Below are positions 1 to 5,920 of a DNA stretch of 13,478 nucleotides, one piece after another. Both the position numbers and the translations under genes were made by a program. Under the pieces are notes generated by a model. That model did no database searches and had not been told where the DNA came from. It was given only the letters and a program-made list of their open reading frames with translations. Position 1 is the stretch's first letter, and the number at the start of each line of letters is the position of its first letter. Location of the stretch: NCBI GenBank assembly GCA_013003325.1, contig JABDJU010000163.1:1-13478 (forward strand), in the 5' to 3' direction. The stretch comes from Acidimicrobiales bacterium (GTDB taxonomy: Bacteria > Actinomycetota > Acidimicrobiia > Acidimicrobiales > SZUA-35).

Positions 1-618
1 GGGTAGGGTCGTGGCCCGCCCGAACAGCGTCACTTCAACACCGCTGCCGGAGATGTCACGATCGGCGAGCAGGCAGATGATCGAGTCCCTCATCTTGACC
101 TCCGACATCAGCGTACGAAACGAATTCGGTCCCAGCGGCACCACCTTCACACCGTAGGATTCCCGGGTTTCGCGGAACCACTCGAAGACCTCCTCGGGTT
201 CGAGATCCTCGACGACCGCTACGACCTTCTGTCCGTCGACCAGACCTAGCCAGGCCGCGGCCCATTCCCAGGATCCGAGATGAGGGAGGACCATGATCGG
301 CGTCGCTCCCGCTGCTTGCACGTCGAGGATGTGGTGGTAGCCGACGAACCCGAAGCGACGATCGACGACCTGGCGACCGACCTGCGGAAGTCTGAATGTG
401 TCGACCCAGTATCGGGCGTAGAAGCCGATACCTCGACGGGCTGCGTCCCGTGGGTCGGGGACCCCGACCACGGCGAGGTTTTTTTCGAGGCGATCGGTGC
501 CCGATAGCCTCGGAGCCGCCGCCGTCCCGAGCCTCATCGCCAGCCGGCTGGCCAGACCGACGGGCACCCAACCGAGCAGGCGCGCAACGAGCCTGAGCCG
601 GAGGGCAGATCGATTCAA
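1..618 (-). CDS. patA: Phosphatidylinositol mannoside acyltransferase, PatA-like (LpxL/HtrB family), C-terminus cut by window edge
   Basis: PatA-type enzymes acylate the mannose of phosphatidylinositol mannosides on the inner face of the membrane. The frame is open to base 1, giving about 206 residues, roughly two thirds of a 300-residue family member. Visible landmarks are a hydrophobic N-terminal segment, an LEKNLAVVG stretch, YARYWVDTFRLP, the acyltransferase motif HLGSWEWAA with H at residue 113, the conserved YGVKVVPLG, and LLADRDISGSGVEVTLFG near the edge. These align by eye with mycobacterial PatA. The motif is HX4E rather than the usual HX4D. The start is uncertain. TTG at 618, 8 bases after the pgsA stop, is used here; an in-frame ATG at 672 would overlap pgsA by 46 bases, and neither has a good ribosome-binding site. 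The upstream pgsA supplies the lipid precursor, and pimA would be expected next, beyond base 1. Confidence 0.88.
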   Translation of the reverse strand, partial: MNRSALRLRLVARLLGWVPVGLASRLAMRLGTAAAPRLSGTDRLEKNLAVVGVPDPRDAARRGIGFYARYWVDTFRLPQVGRQVVDRRFGFVGYHHILDVQAAGATPIMVLPHLGSWEWAAAWLGLVDGQKVVAVVEDLEPEEVFEWFRETRESYGVKVVPLGPNSFRTLMSEVKMRDSIICLLADRDISGSGVEVTLFGRATTLP

Positions 619-626
619 TGGCGTCG

Positions 627-1349
627 CTACTTGCGGAACCCGCTCATGCGTTCCCGGGCCATCGTGCGCCATTCGTCCATCGAGGCGGCTCGCGCTTCGC
701 GTCGGGCTCTGACCCGTTCGACGCGGGCGGATCGAGCAGGCCGGTGGGCTTTCACCGGGGTGGGGGTCACCTTTGACGCCTGCTTCCATACCTTCACGAA
801 CCTGGTGGCAACGGTGATGAGGGTGAGTACCAGCATCACCCATAGCACCGCGGTGAACAGTGGCGAGAACACGAGACCGAAGCCGAGGACGATGAACCGT
901 TCGGCCCGTTCCATGAGGCCGCCTTTGGCGTCGAACCCGAGGGACTCGGCCTTGGCCCGCTGGTAGCTCACCAACGAAGCGGCGAGGAACAACCCGAATG
1001 GAAGGAGCGCCAGCCTGGGGGTGCCGGTTCCGAGGAAATACCACGCAGCTCCCATGAACAGGAGCCCATCGGAAAGGCGATCAGCGACCGAGTCGAAGAA
1101 TGCGCCGCGGGGACCGGAGCTGCCCGACGCTTTTGCCACCGCACCGTCGAGCGCATCGGGAACCCCGGTGAGGGCGAGCAGGACCGCAGCGGTGAAGAAG
1201 TGACCCGAGGCGATGAATGCACCGCACGCGGCGGCCATGGCGACGCCCGCCACAGTGATGACGTCGGCCGAGATTCCAAAACGGTGGAGGGTCTCGCCGA
1301 TAGGGCCGGTGACCTTGTCGACTCCTTCGCGAAAGTTTCCGTCAAACAC
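627..1349 (-). CDS. pgsA: CDP-alcohol phosphatidyltransferase, probable phosphatidylinositol(-phosphate) synthase (PgsA1-like)
   Basis: This integral membrane enzyme transfers a phosphatidyl group from CDP-diacylglycerol to an alcohol, here probably inositol phosphate. The 240-residue protein has the family signature at residues 65-90: D65, D68-G69, A72, G82, D86 and D90, followed by RLSDG as in mycobacterial PgsA1. The usual Arg after the motif Ala is Lys73. Several hydrophobic segments follow (about 30-62, 95-125 and 150-180), and the C-terminal tail is strongly basic. The GTG start at 1349 is fixed by an AGGAG element 6 bases upstream. It sits directly before patA, as in the mycobacterial PIM locus, which favours inositol over glycerol as substrate; phosphatidylglycerophosphate synthase is the alternative. 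A promoter lies about 70-100 bases upstream. Confidence 0.88.
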   Translation of the reverse strand: MFDGNFREGVDKVTGPIGETLHRFGISADVITVAGVAMAAACGAFIASGHFFTAAVLLALTGVPDALDGAVAKASGSSGPRGAFFDSVADRLSDGLLFMGAAWYFLGTGTPRLALLPFGLFLAASLVSYQRAKAESLGFDAKGGLMERAERFIVLGFGLVFSPLFTAVLWVMLVLTLITVATRFVKVWKQASKVTPTPVKAHRPARSARVERVRARREARAASMDEWRTMARERMSGFRK

Positions 1350-1355
1350 AGCTTG

Positions 1356-1360
1356 CTCCT
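1356..1360 (-). promoter_or_regulatory. Ribosome-binding site of the pgsA-like gene
   Basis: AGGAG on the minus strand lies 6 bases before the GTG at 1349. It is one of the few clear Shine-Dalgarno elements in the window and decides the start of the CDP-alcohol transferase. Confidence 0.8.
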
Positions 1361-1418
1361 ACTGCCTCCGACAGATGGTAGCCGAGGCCTTTCCCACATC
1401 GGGGATCTCTGCTTGCAA

Positions 1419-1447
1419 AAGTTAGCACAGCGAAGTCGTCGTTCCAA
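1419..1447 (-). promoter_or_regulatory. Candidate promoter for the pgsA-patA unit
   Basis: On the minus strand TTGGAA (1447-1442) and TAACTT (1424-1419) are separated by exactly 17 bases, fitting a primary-sigma -35/-10 pair (TTG and final A of the -35; TANNNT -10). A start of transcription near 1412 would leave a leader of about 60 bases before the GTG. The -35 box lies inside the loop of the inverted repeat at 1430-1453. Prediction by eye only. Confidence 0.5.
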
Positions 1448-1453
1448 CTTCGC
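1430..1453. repeat. Inverted repeat / hairpin directly after the dinB-like stop codon
   Basis: GCGAAGT (1430-1436) and ACTTCGC (1447-1453) are perfect 7-base arms around a 10-base loop. It begins on the base next to the TGA of the dinB-like gene (1454). On the minus strand the second arm is followed within about 6 bases by CTAACTTTT, only a short T-run, so it is a weak intrinsic terminator at best. It also overlaps the -35 box of the downstream promoter, so an operator role is possible. Confidence 0.5.
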
Positions 1454-1948
1454 TCAGATGCGATCGATGAGCCGCTGGGTCTCGCGGAGGCCTTCGGCGC
1501 CCACCCGGGCCGCATGTTGAGCGACATCGGCCAGCATGACTTTGATGCCGTTGCTGGCGGGAGCCCGAAACGACCATTGCTCGCTCGACACGCCGTCGAG
1601 CCTCGTGCCGATCGCGTCGGCCGACGCCGCCAGCGCCGCTTGGGCGGCGTCGAGTCCGATCGAGCGGTCGACCGCGGCCGGTGGCGGGGTGGAGGCGAGA
1701 GCTTCGCCGTTGATCACGGGATCGCCCTCGGAAGTGAGCTTGAAGATCTCCTGCTCCAGGAGCCCCAGGTGGCGGGCCAGACCCTCGACGTGCCCGGTGA
1801 GTGACGCTCCGTCGATCAGTTCGTCCCGGCGGGCGAACCGTTCGGGGTCGCTGCGCACCGGGCCGAGCGCTTCGTCGAAGCGGCGGGACAGCGACCGCAT
1901 CGTGATCACGAGGTCCCGTGGAGCCAGTTTCGAGTACCGGTCGCTCAC
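1454..1948 (-). CDS. Small DinB-like / MDMPI-N-like putative four-helix protein, function unknown
   Basis: I do not recognise a specific family with certainty. The 164-residue protein is soluble and almost wholly helical in character, with no signal peptide or membrane segment. An HVEGLARHLGLLEQEI helix (H53, H60) and a late DVAQHAARVGAEGLRE helix (D141, H145) resemble the spacing of metal-binding helices in the DinB / mycothiol-dependent maleylpyruvate isomerase superfamily, but a complete His triad is not obvious. The GTG start at 1948 is chosen because GGAGAG lies 6 bases upstream and because GTGA overlaps the stop of the preceding membrane-protein gene by 4 bases, implying translational coupling. 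A longer in-frame reading upstream lacks such support. Its presence next to an inositol-lipid locus in a mycothiol producer is suggestive only. Confidence 0.6.
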   Translation of the reverse strand: MSDRYSKLAPRDLVITMRSLSRRFDEALGPVRSDPERFARRDELIDGASLTGHVEGLARHLGLLEQEIFKLTSEGDPVINGEALASTPPPAAVDRSIGLDAAQAALAASADAIGTRLDGVSSEQWSFRAPASNGIKVMLADVAQHAARVGAEGLRETQRLIDRI

Positions 1949-2463
1949 TGCAAGCTCTCCTTCACCGCATCCCAATCCTCAGGATTGTCTTCTATCAAGC
2001 GCTCGACCACGTGTCCGTCGACACCGTCGACGACCACCAGGGCTCTGGTGAGTGGCGGATCTTCCGCGCTGTAACAGAGGATGCGCCAGACCGGTCGGCT
2101 GAGAAACCCCCGCCAGCTCAGTTGGGCCGACGCCGGACCGATCGGTTGCCCTATTTCGGTGGCGGCGACGACCAGGGCGTCGCGTTCGTCGACGTTCAGA
2201 TCCCACCCGGCGACGAGACTGTAGGTTCCGACCGCGGCCGCGATCAGGGCGGCCCACAGATAGCCGACGTTGACCAGCACACCATCGTCGCCGTAGGCCA
2301 AGTACAACCCGACCAGCACGGCAGCGCTCGCCAGGTAAAGGTATCCGGGGATCCGCCGACGGTTGTTGTTCGGAAAGATGTAGTCCTCGAGATCGCGTTC
2401 GGTCGCCGCGAGATCATCGGGCAGCGCGTCGGTCACTTCGTCGTCGTCGGCATCAGCGGACAC
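1945..2463 (-). CDS. Two-transmembrane-segment protein of unknown function
   Basis: This 172-residue protein has an acidic N-terminal tail (residues 1-30, rich in Asp and Glu). A basic RRR patch follows (35-37), then two hydrophobic segments at about 40-57 and 66-86. The cytoplasmic-looking C-terminal part of about 85 residues contains WRGFLSRPVWRILCYS and ends in an acidic helix. The basic patch before the first segment suggests both tails face the cytoplasm. I do not recognise the family. The GTG start at 2463 lacks a Shine-Dalgarno sequence but has TAGCCT ending 6 bases upstream, consistent with a leaderless mRNA. Its stop overlaps the start of the dinB-like gene by 4 bases (GTGA), so the two are probably co-translated and may act together. 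Both sit between HIT and pgsA, genes that are neighbours in mycobacteria. Confidence 0.75.
   Translation of the reverse strand: MSADADDDEVTDALPDDLAATERDLEDYIFPNNNRRRIPGYLYLASAAVLVGLYLAYGDDGVLVNVGYLWAALIAAAVGTYSLVAGWDLNVDERDALVVAATEIGQPIGPASAQLSWRGFLSRPVWRILCYSAEDPPLTRALVVVDGVDGHVVERLIEDNPEDWDAVKESLQ
1955..1960 (-). promoter_or_regulatory. Ribosome-binding site deciding the dinB-like start
   Basis: GGAGAG on the minus strand is 6 bases before GTG at 1948 and lies within the end of the upstream coding region. It supports the shorter, overlapping start of the dinB-like gene over an upstream in-frame start. Confidence 0.65.
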
Positions 2464-2469
2464 GATCTC

Positions 2470-2475
2470 AGGCTA
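2470..2475 (-). promoter_or_regulatory. Candidate -10 box (TAGCCT) for leaderless two-TM gene
   Basis: TAGCCT matches TANNNT and ends exactly 6 bases before GTG 2463 on the minus strand, so transcription would begin at the start codon. No convincing -35 box was found. Confidence 0.45.
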
Positions 2476-2510
2476 GTTGCCAGCGCGGCCGGGTTGACGG
2501 GTGGGTCGGG

Positions 2511-3089
2511 TTAGGCATGACCGGCCGAGGGCCAATTCTTGACGATTCGTTCATAGGACTGACTCAGGGTCTGGGGCAAGATTCTCACCTCGGCGACCGA
2601 GGTCATGAAGTTGGTGTCGGCCCTCCAGCGCGGCACCACGTGGACGTGCAGATGATCGGGCTGTGACCCGCCGCCCGCCATCCCCTCGTTCAAGCCGATG
2701 TTGAAGCCGTGAGGGTCGAAGGCGGCCTTGACCGCCGACGCGGCCTTCCGGACCATCGTCCACAGCTCCGCGTAGACCTCGTCAGAGAGATCGTGAACGG
2801 ACTCGACCCCCTTGTTGGGAATCACCAAGACGTGACCGCTCGTGTACGGATACACGTTCAGCACGACGTACACGTTGGTGCCCCGATGGATGATGTAGGT
2901 CTGGTCATCGGGCAGCTCGCTCTGTTCGATGGTCTCGAACAAGGTCTTGCCCAGGGCGGCCCGCACGTAGGGGTGGGGTCGTCCGTCGGCAGCCAAACCT
3001 CGCCCATGGGCGAGGCGCCAGCCGCTGAACAGGCGCGGCATGCCGCCTTCGTTTCGCTCCCATGACGCGGGTGGCTCGTGGTTGTCCAC
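2511..3089 (-). CDS. HIT-family hydrolase/phosphorylase, Ap4A phosphorylase-like (Rv2613c type)
   Basis: HIT proteins hydrolyse or phosphorolyse nucleotide polyphosphates; the mycobacterial homologue at this locus is a diadenosine tetraphosphate phosphorylase. The 192-residue protein has the conserved LNVYPYTSGHVLVIP segment (77-91), PHGFNIGLNEG (126-136) and the His-triad motif DHLHVHVVPRW, with H146, H148 and H150; the middle His family position is the catalytic nucleophile. The GTG start at 3089 directly abuts the thrS stop codon with no gap, and the DEAQI coding end of thrS carries a GAGG 11 bases upstream, so coupling to thrS is likely. An internal ATG at 3041 is possible, but it would cut into the conserved RLFSGWR region. 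Placement immediately after thrS matches the mycobacterial order. Confidence 0.92.
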   Translation of the reverse strand: MDNHEPPASWERNEGGMPRLFSGWRLAHGRGLAADGRPHPYVRAALGKTLFETIEQSELPDDQTYIIHRGTNVYVVLNVYPYTSGHVLVIPNKGVESVHDLSDEVYAELWTMVRKAASAVKAAFDPHGFNIGLNEGMAGGGSQPDHLHVHVVPRWRADTNFMTSVAEVRILPQTLSQSYERIVKNWPSAGHA

Positions 3090-5048
3090 CTAGATCTGAG
3101 CCTCGTCGCTCAAACGTCCGATGAAGTCGTTGAGAGCCACGCCCCGCTCGACCTGCCCGCCCCGTGGGTTGTCGCCGACGGTTCCGGCGGCGATGTCGTC
3201 GTCGCCGACCACGAGCACGTGGGGCGTCTTGGCCATCTTGGCGTTGCGGATGCGCTTTCCTAGCGGGTCGGAGCTGGCCAACAGCTCGGCCCGGAATCCG
3301 GCGTCGACGAGCCGGGCCACAACCTGCTCGGCGTAGTCGCGGTGAGCGTCGGCGACGGGCAGCACCTGCACCTGCACCGGAGCCAGCCAGGTGGGGAAAT
3401 TGCCGGCGTAGTGTTCGATCAGGACGCCGAAAAACCGTTCGATCGATCCGAGCAGCGCCCGATGCAACATGATCGGTCGGCGTCGCTCCCCATCGTGGTC
3501 GACGTAGGTCAGGTCGAAACGTTCTGGAAGGGTGAAGTCGGCCTGGATCGTGGAAAGCTGCCAGCTGCGGCCGATGGCGTCTTTCACGTCGATGTCGATC
3601 TTTGGACCATAGAACGCCGCATCACCCTCCTTGACCTCGTACTCGAGGCCGTGGCGGTCCAGCGCCCTCGCCAAGGCATCGGTTGCCAGCTCCCAGATCT
3701 CGTCGGAGCCGACGAACTTGTCGGGATTCTTGGTCGAGAGGTTGAAGGTGAACTCGTCGAATCCGAAGGCGCGAAGAATGCTGAGCACGAAGTCGAGCAA
3801 ACTTGCGATCTCATCTTGGAGCTGATCCTCGGTGCAGTAGATGTGGCTGTCATCCTGGGTGAACCCGCGGATACGCAGCAGTCCGTGGAGCGTGCCGGCC
3901 CGCTCATACCGATACACCGTTCCGAGTTCGAAGAGCCGTAGCGGCAGTTCCCGGTAGCTCTTCTGCCCGTGGTCGAAGATCAGGCAGTGCATCGGGCAGT
4001 TCATCGGCTTCATGTAGTAGGTGCCGTTGTCCATCTCCATCGGCGGGTACATCCCGTCGGCGTAGAAGTCGAGATGGCCCGATGTTTCGAACAGCCGACC
4101 GTTGGCCAGGTGGGGGGTGAAGACGAACTCGTAGCCACCTTCCTCATGACGTTGGCGGCTGTAGTCCTCCATCAGCTTGCGCACGATCGCCCCCCTCGGG
4201 TGCCACACGGCCAATCCGCCGCCGAGCTGGGACGGGAAGCTCAGCAGATCGAGTTCGGCCGCCAGTTTGCGATGATCACGCTTTGCTGCTTCCTCGAGGT
4301 TGTGGAGGTGCTGCTTCAGCGCCTTCTTCGAGTGCCATGCGGTGCCGTAGATCCGCTGAAGCATCGGCTGATCTTCCCGACCCCGCCAGTAGGCCCCCGA
4401 CACCCGTTGCAGAGCGAAGTGGCCGAGATGACCAGTATGGGGCACATGGGGCCCGACGCACATGTCGATGAACTCATCGCTGTTTCGGTAGAAGCTGATC
4501 ACGTCGCCCGACACCTCGGTGCTGAGGTCGTTGCCCGAACCGGCATCGCTGTCGGCTCCGGTCACGCTTCTGATGATCGCCTGTTTGTAGGCGTGGCCTT
4601 CCATCAGTTGGAGCGCTTCGTCGGGACTCATCTCGGAGCGCACGAACGGCTGCTTGGCGTCGATGATCGATCGCATCTCCGCATCGATCTTCTCGAGATC
4701 GTCATCGCTGAACGTGTCGTTGTTGGGCAGGGCGAAGTCGTAATAGAACCCGTTCTCGATGGCCGGCCCGATGGCGAAGGTGCTTCCCGGCCAGAGCTTC
4801 AGAACCGCCTGGGCCAGGACGTGAGCGGTTGAGTGCCGGATTGTGTGAAGACCGCGCTCACTGTCGGGCGTGACGAGTTCGACCACCGCACCGTCGGTCA
4901 GCGGGGCATCCAGATCGATTTCGGAACCGTCGACGACGGCGATCAGTGCGTCCTTGGCCAACCGGGGACCGATGTCGGCGGCGAGGTCGTAGGCGGTTGC
5001 GCCATCGGGCAGCTCGCGCTCGGACCCGTCGGGGAGTTGTACCTGCAT
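3090..5048 (-). CDS. thrS: Threonyl-tRNA synthetase
   Basis: It charges tRNA-Thr with threonine and edits mischarged serine. At 652 residues it has the full bacterial architecture. A TGS domain occupies about 1-61. The editing domain has H72, H76 (HSTAH), C197 and H201 (DMCVGPHV). The class II catalytic core carries zinc ligands C351 (MNCPMH), H402 (TQDDSH) and H529 (MLHRA), motif 2 RYERAGTLHGLLRIRG and motif 3 LLGSIERFFG. The C-terminal anticodon-binding domain runs from about 557. A short Gly/Ser/Asp-rich insertion (about 164-182) precedes the editing-site Cys. The ATG at 5048 begins the normal TGS sequence. A GGAG lies only 2 bases upstream, and a CAGAAT hexamer ends 6 bases upstream, so its initiation mode is unclear. 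It is followed without gap by the HIT gene. Confidence 0.98.
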   Translation of the reverse strand: MQVQLPDGSERELPDGATAYDLAADIGPRLAKDALIAVVDGSEIDLDAPLTDGAVVELVTPDSERGLHTIRHSTAHVLAQAVLKLWPGSTFAIGPAIENGFYYDFALPNNDTFSDDDLEKIDAEMRSIIDAKQPFVRSEMSPDEALQLMEGHAYKQAIIRSVTGADSDAGSGNDLSTEVSGDVISFYRNSDEFIDMCVGPHVPHTGHLGHFALQRVSGAYWRGREDQPMLQRIYGTAWHSKKALKQHLHNLEEAAKRDHRKLAAELDLLSFPSQLGGGLAVWHPRGAIVRKLMEDYSRQRHEEGGYEFVFTPHLANGRLFETSGHLDFYADGMYPPMEMDNGTYYMKPMNCPMHCLIFDHGQKSYRELPLRLFELGTVYRYERAGTLHGLLRIRGFTQDDSHIYCTEDQLQDEIASLLDFVLSILRAFGFDEFTFNLSTKNPDKFVGSDEIWELATDALARALDRHGLEYEVKEGDAAFYGPKIDIDVKDAIGRSWQLSTIQADFTLPERFDLTYVDHDGERRRPIMLHRALLGSIERFFGVLIEHYAGNFPTWLAPVQVQVLPVADAHRDYAEQVVARLVDAGFRAELLASSDPLGKRIRNAKMAKTPHVLVVGDDDIAAGTVGDNPRGGQVERGVALNDFIGRLSDEAQI

Positions 5049-5096
5049 GGCTCCATTCTGCCGTATGGACGCAACCGAATTGTGGGTCCGGCTCGG

Positions 5097-5870
5097 TCAG
5101 ACTCCGACCAGCGGTTTGGGTTTGAGGACGTCGGCGCTGCTCTTGCGTTCGATGGTGGGTTCCGACACTTCGACCAGCTCGGCCTCTTCGGCCTTGGCAC
5201 CGGCATAGACGTGGACGTATTCGAGCCCGCACAACGCCTGGATCTCGAACATCAGCTCGTCGGTGATCTGCCGGTAGACCCCGCGGTCGCCGACGCGATC
5301 GGCGTAGCGGGACACATCGATCGGGCGGCCGAATCGCACGGTGGCCGACTTGAACGGGGTGGGCAGAGACTGGTCGGGGGGCTGGATCTCCCTGGTCCCG
5401 ACCAGGCCGACCGGAATGATCGGCTTACCGGTCTCCACCGCCAGACGGGCGGCGCCGGTGTGGCCTTTGTGCAGTTTGCCGGAGCGGCTGCGCGTGCCTT
5501 CGGGGTAGATCCCGAACAGGCCGTCGTGGTTCAAAATCGACTTGGCCGCTTCGAGCGCCGAGGCCGCATGCTCACCACCCCGCCGGTCGATCGGGATCAT
5601 GCCGAGGGCGGGAAAGAGACGCCGGGTCTTCCAGTCGTCCAGGTACTCGGCCTTGCCGACATAGATGAGCGCTCGTTCCAGCACCGCCGGCACGAAGAAC
5701 GAATCGATCACCGACACGTGGTTCGGACACAGCAACGCACCGCCATGTTCGGGGATGTTCTCCACCCCCTCGACCTTGATGTCCCAGAAGACCTTCACCA
5801 GCGGGCGGATCACCTTCTTGACCACGGGTTGAGCACGACCGATTCTGCTCATGTCGATCTGGCGTGGCAT
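5097..5870 (-). CDS. PlsC-like 1-acylglycerol-3-phosphate acyltransferase
   Basis: It probably acylates lysophosphatidic acid or a related lipid at the membrane. The 257-residue protein has the acyltransferase block motifs NHVSVIDS (H51, D56, the HX4D dyad), RRGG near 97-99, YPEGTRSRSGKLHKG (122-136) and IIPVGLVGT (151-159). A charged C-terminal tail of about 40 residues follows the domain and has no recognised fold. The open frame continues upstream into mshC, but ATG 5870 is preferred. It starts just before the typical amphipathic N-terminus, and TATCGT ends 6 bases upstream, the leaderless geometry. GTG 5888 is an alternative. The gene lies 50 bases after mshC and 48 bases before thrS on the same strand. 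Specificity for lysophosphatidate over other acceptors is inferred from motifs only. Confidence 0.9.
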   Translation of the reverse strand: MPRQIDMSRIGRAQPVVKKVIRPLVKVFWDIKVEGVENIPEHGGALLCPNHVSVIDSFFVPAVLERALIYVGKAEYLDDWKTRRLFPALGMIPIDRRGGEHAASALEAAKSILNHDGLFGIYPEGTRSRSGKLHKGHTGAARLAVETGKPIIPVGLVGTREIQPPDQSLPTPFKSATVRFGRPIDVSRYADRVGDRGVYRQITDELMFEIQALCGLEYVHVYAGAKAEEAELVEVSEPTIERKSSADVLKPKPLVGV

Positions 5871-5876
5871 GTCGAA

Positions 5877-5882
5877 ACGATA
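5877..5882 (-). promoter_or_regulatory. Candidate -10 box (TATCGT) for leaderless plsC-like gene
   Basis: TATCGT (TANNNT) ends 6 bases before ATG 5870 on the minus strand, placing the transcription start at the A of ATG. It lies in the short gap after mshC and supports the chosen start. Confidence 0.45.
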
Positions 5883-5920
5883 CTCCACGCAGTGGTGCCG
5901 CACCGCTTCGGTAATCCTGC

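Noticed and set aside
478..484. In-phase A AAA AAC heptamer in patA, a classic -1 slippery sequence, with an open -1 frame
   Set aside because: The peptide LEKNL is a normal conserved stretch of this family, no downstream stem-loop or pseudoknot was evident, and the -1 frame product has no recognisable fold.
56..571. 171-codon minus-strand ORF rich in Arg, Gly and Ser
   Set aside because: It is the alternative frame of the patA-like gene; the overlapping frame carries all the acyltransferase motifs.
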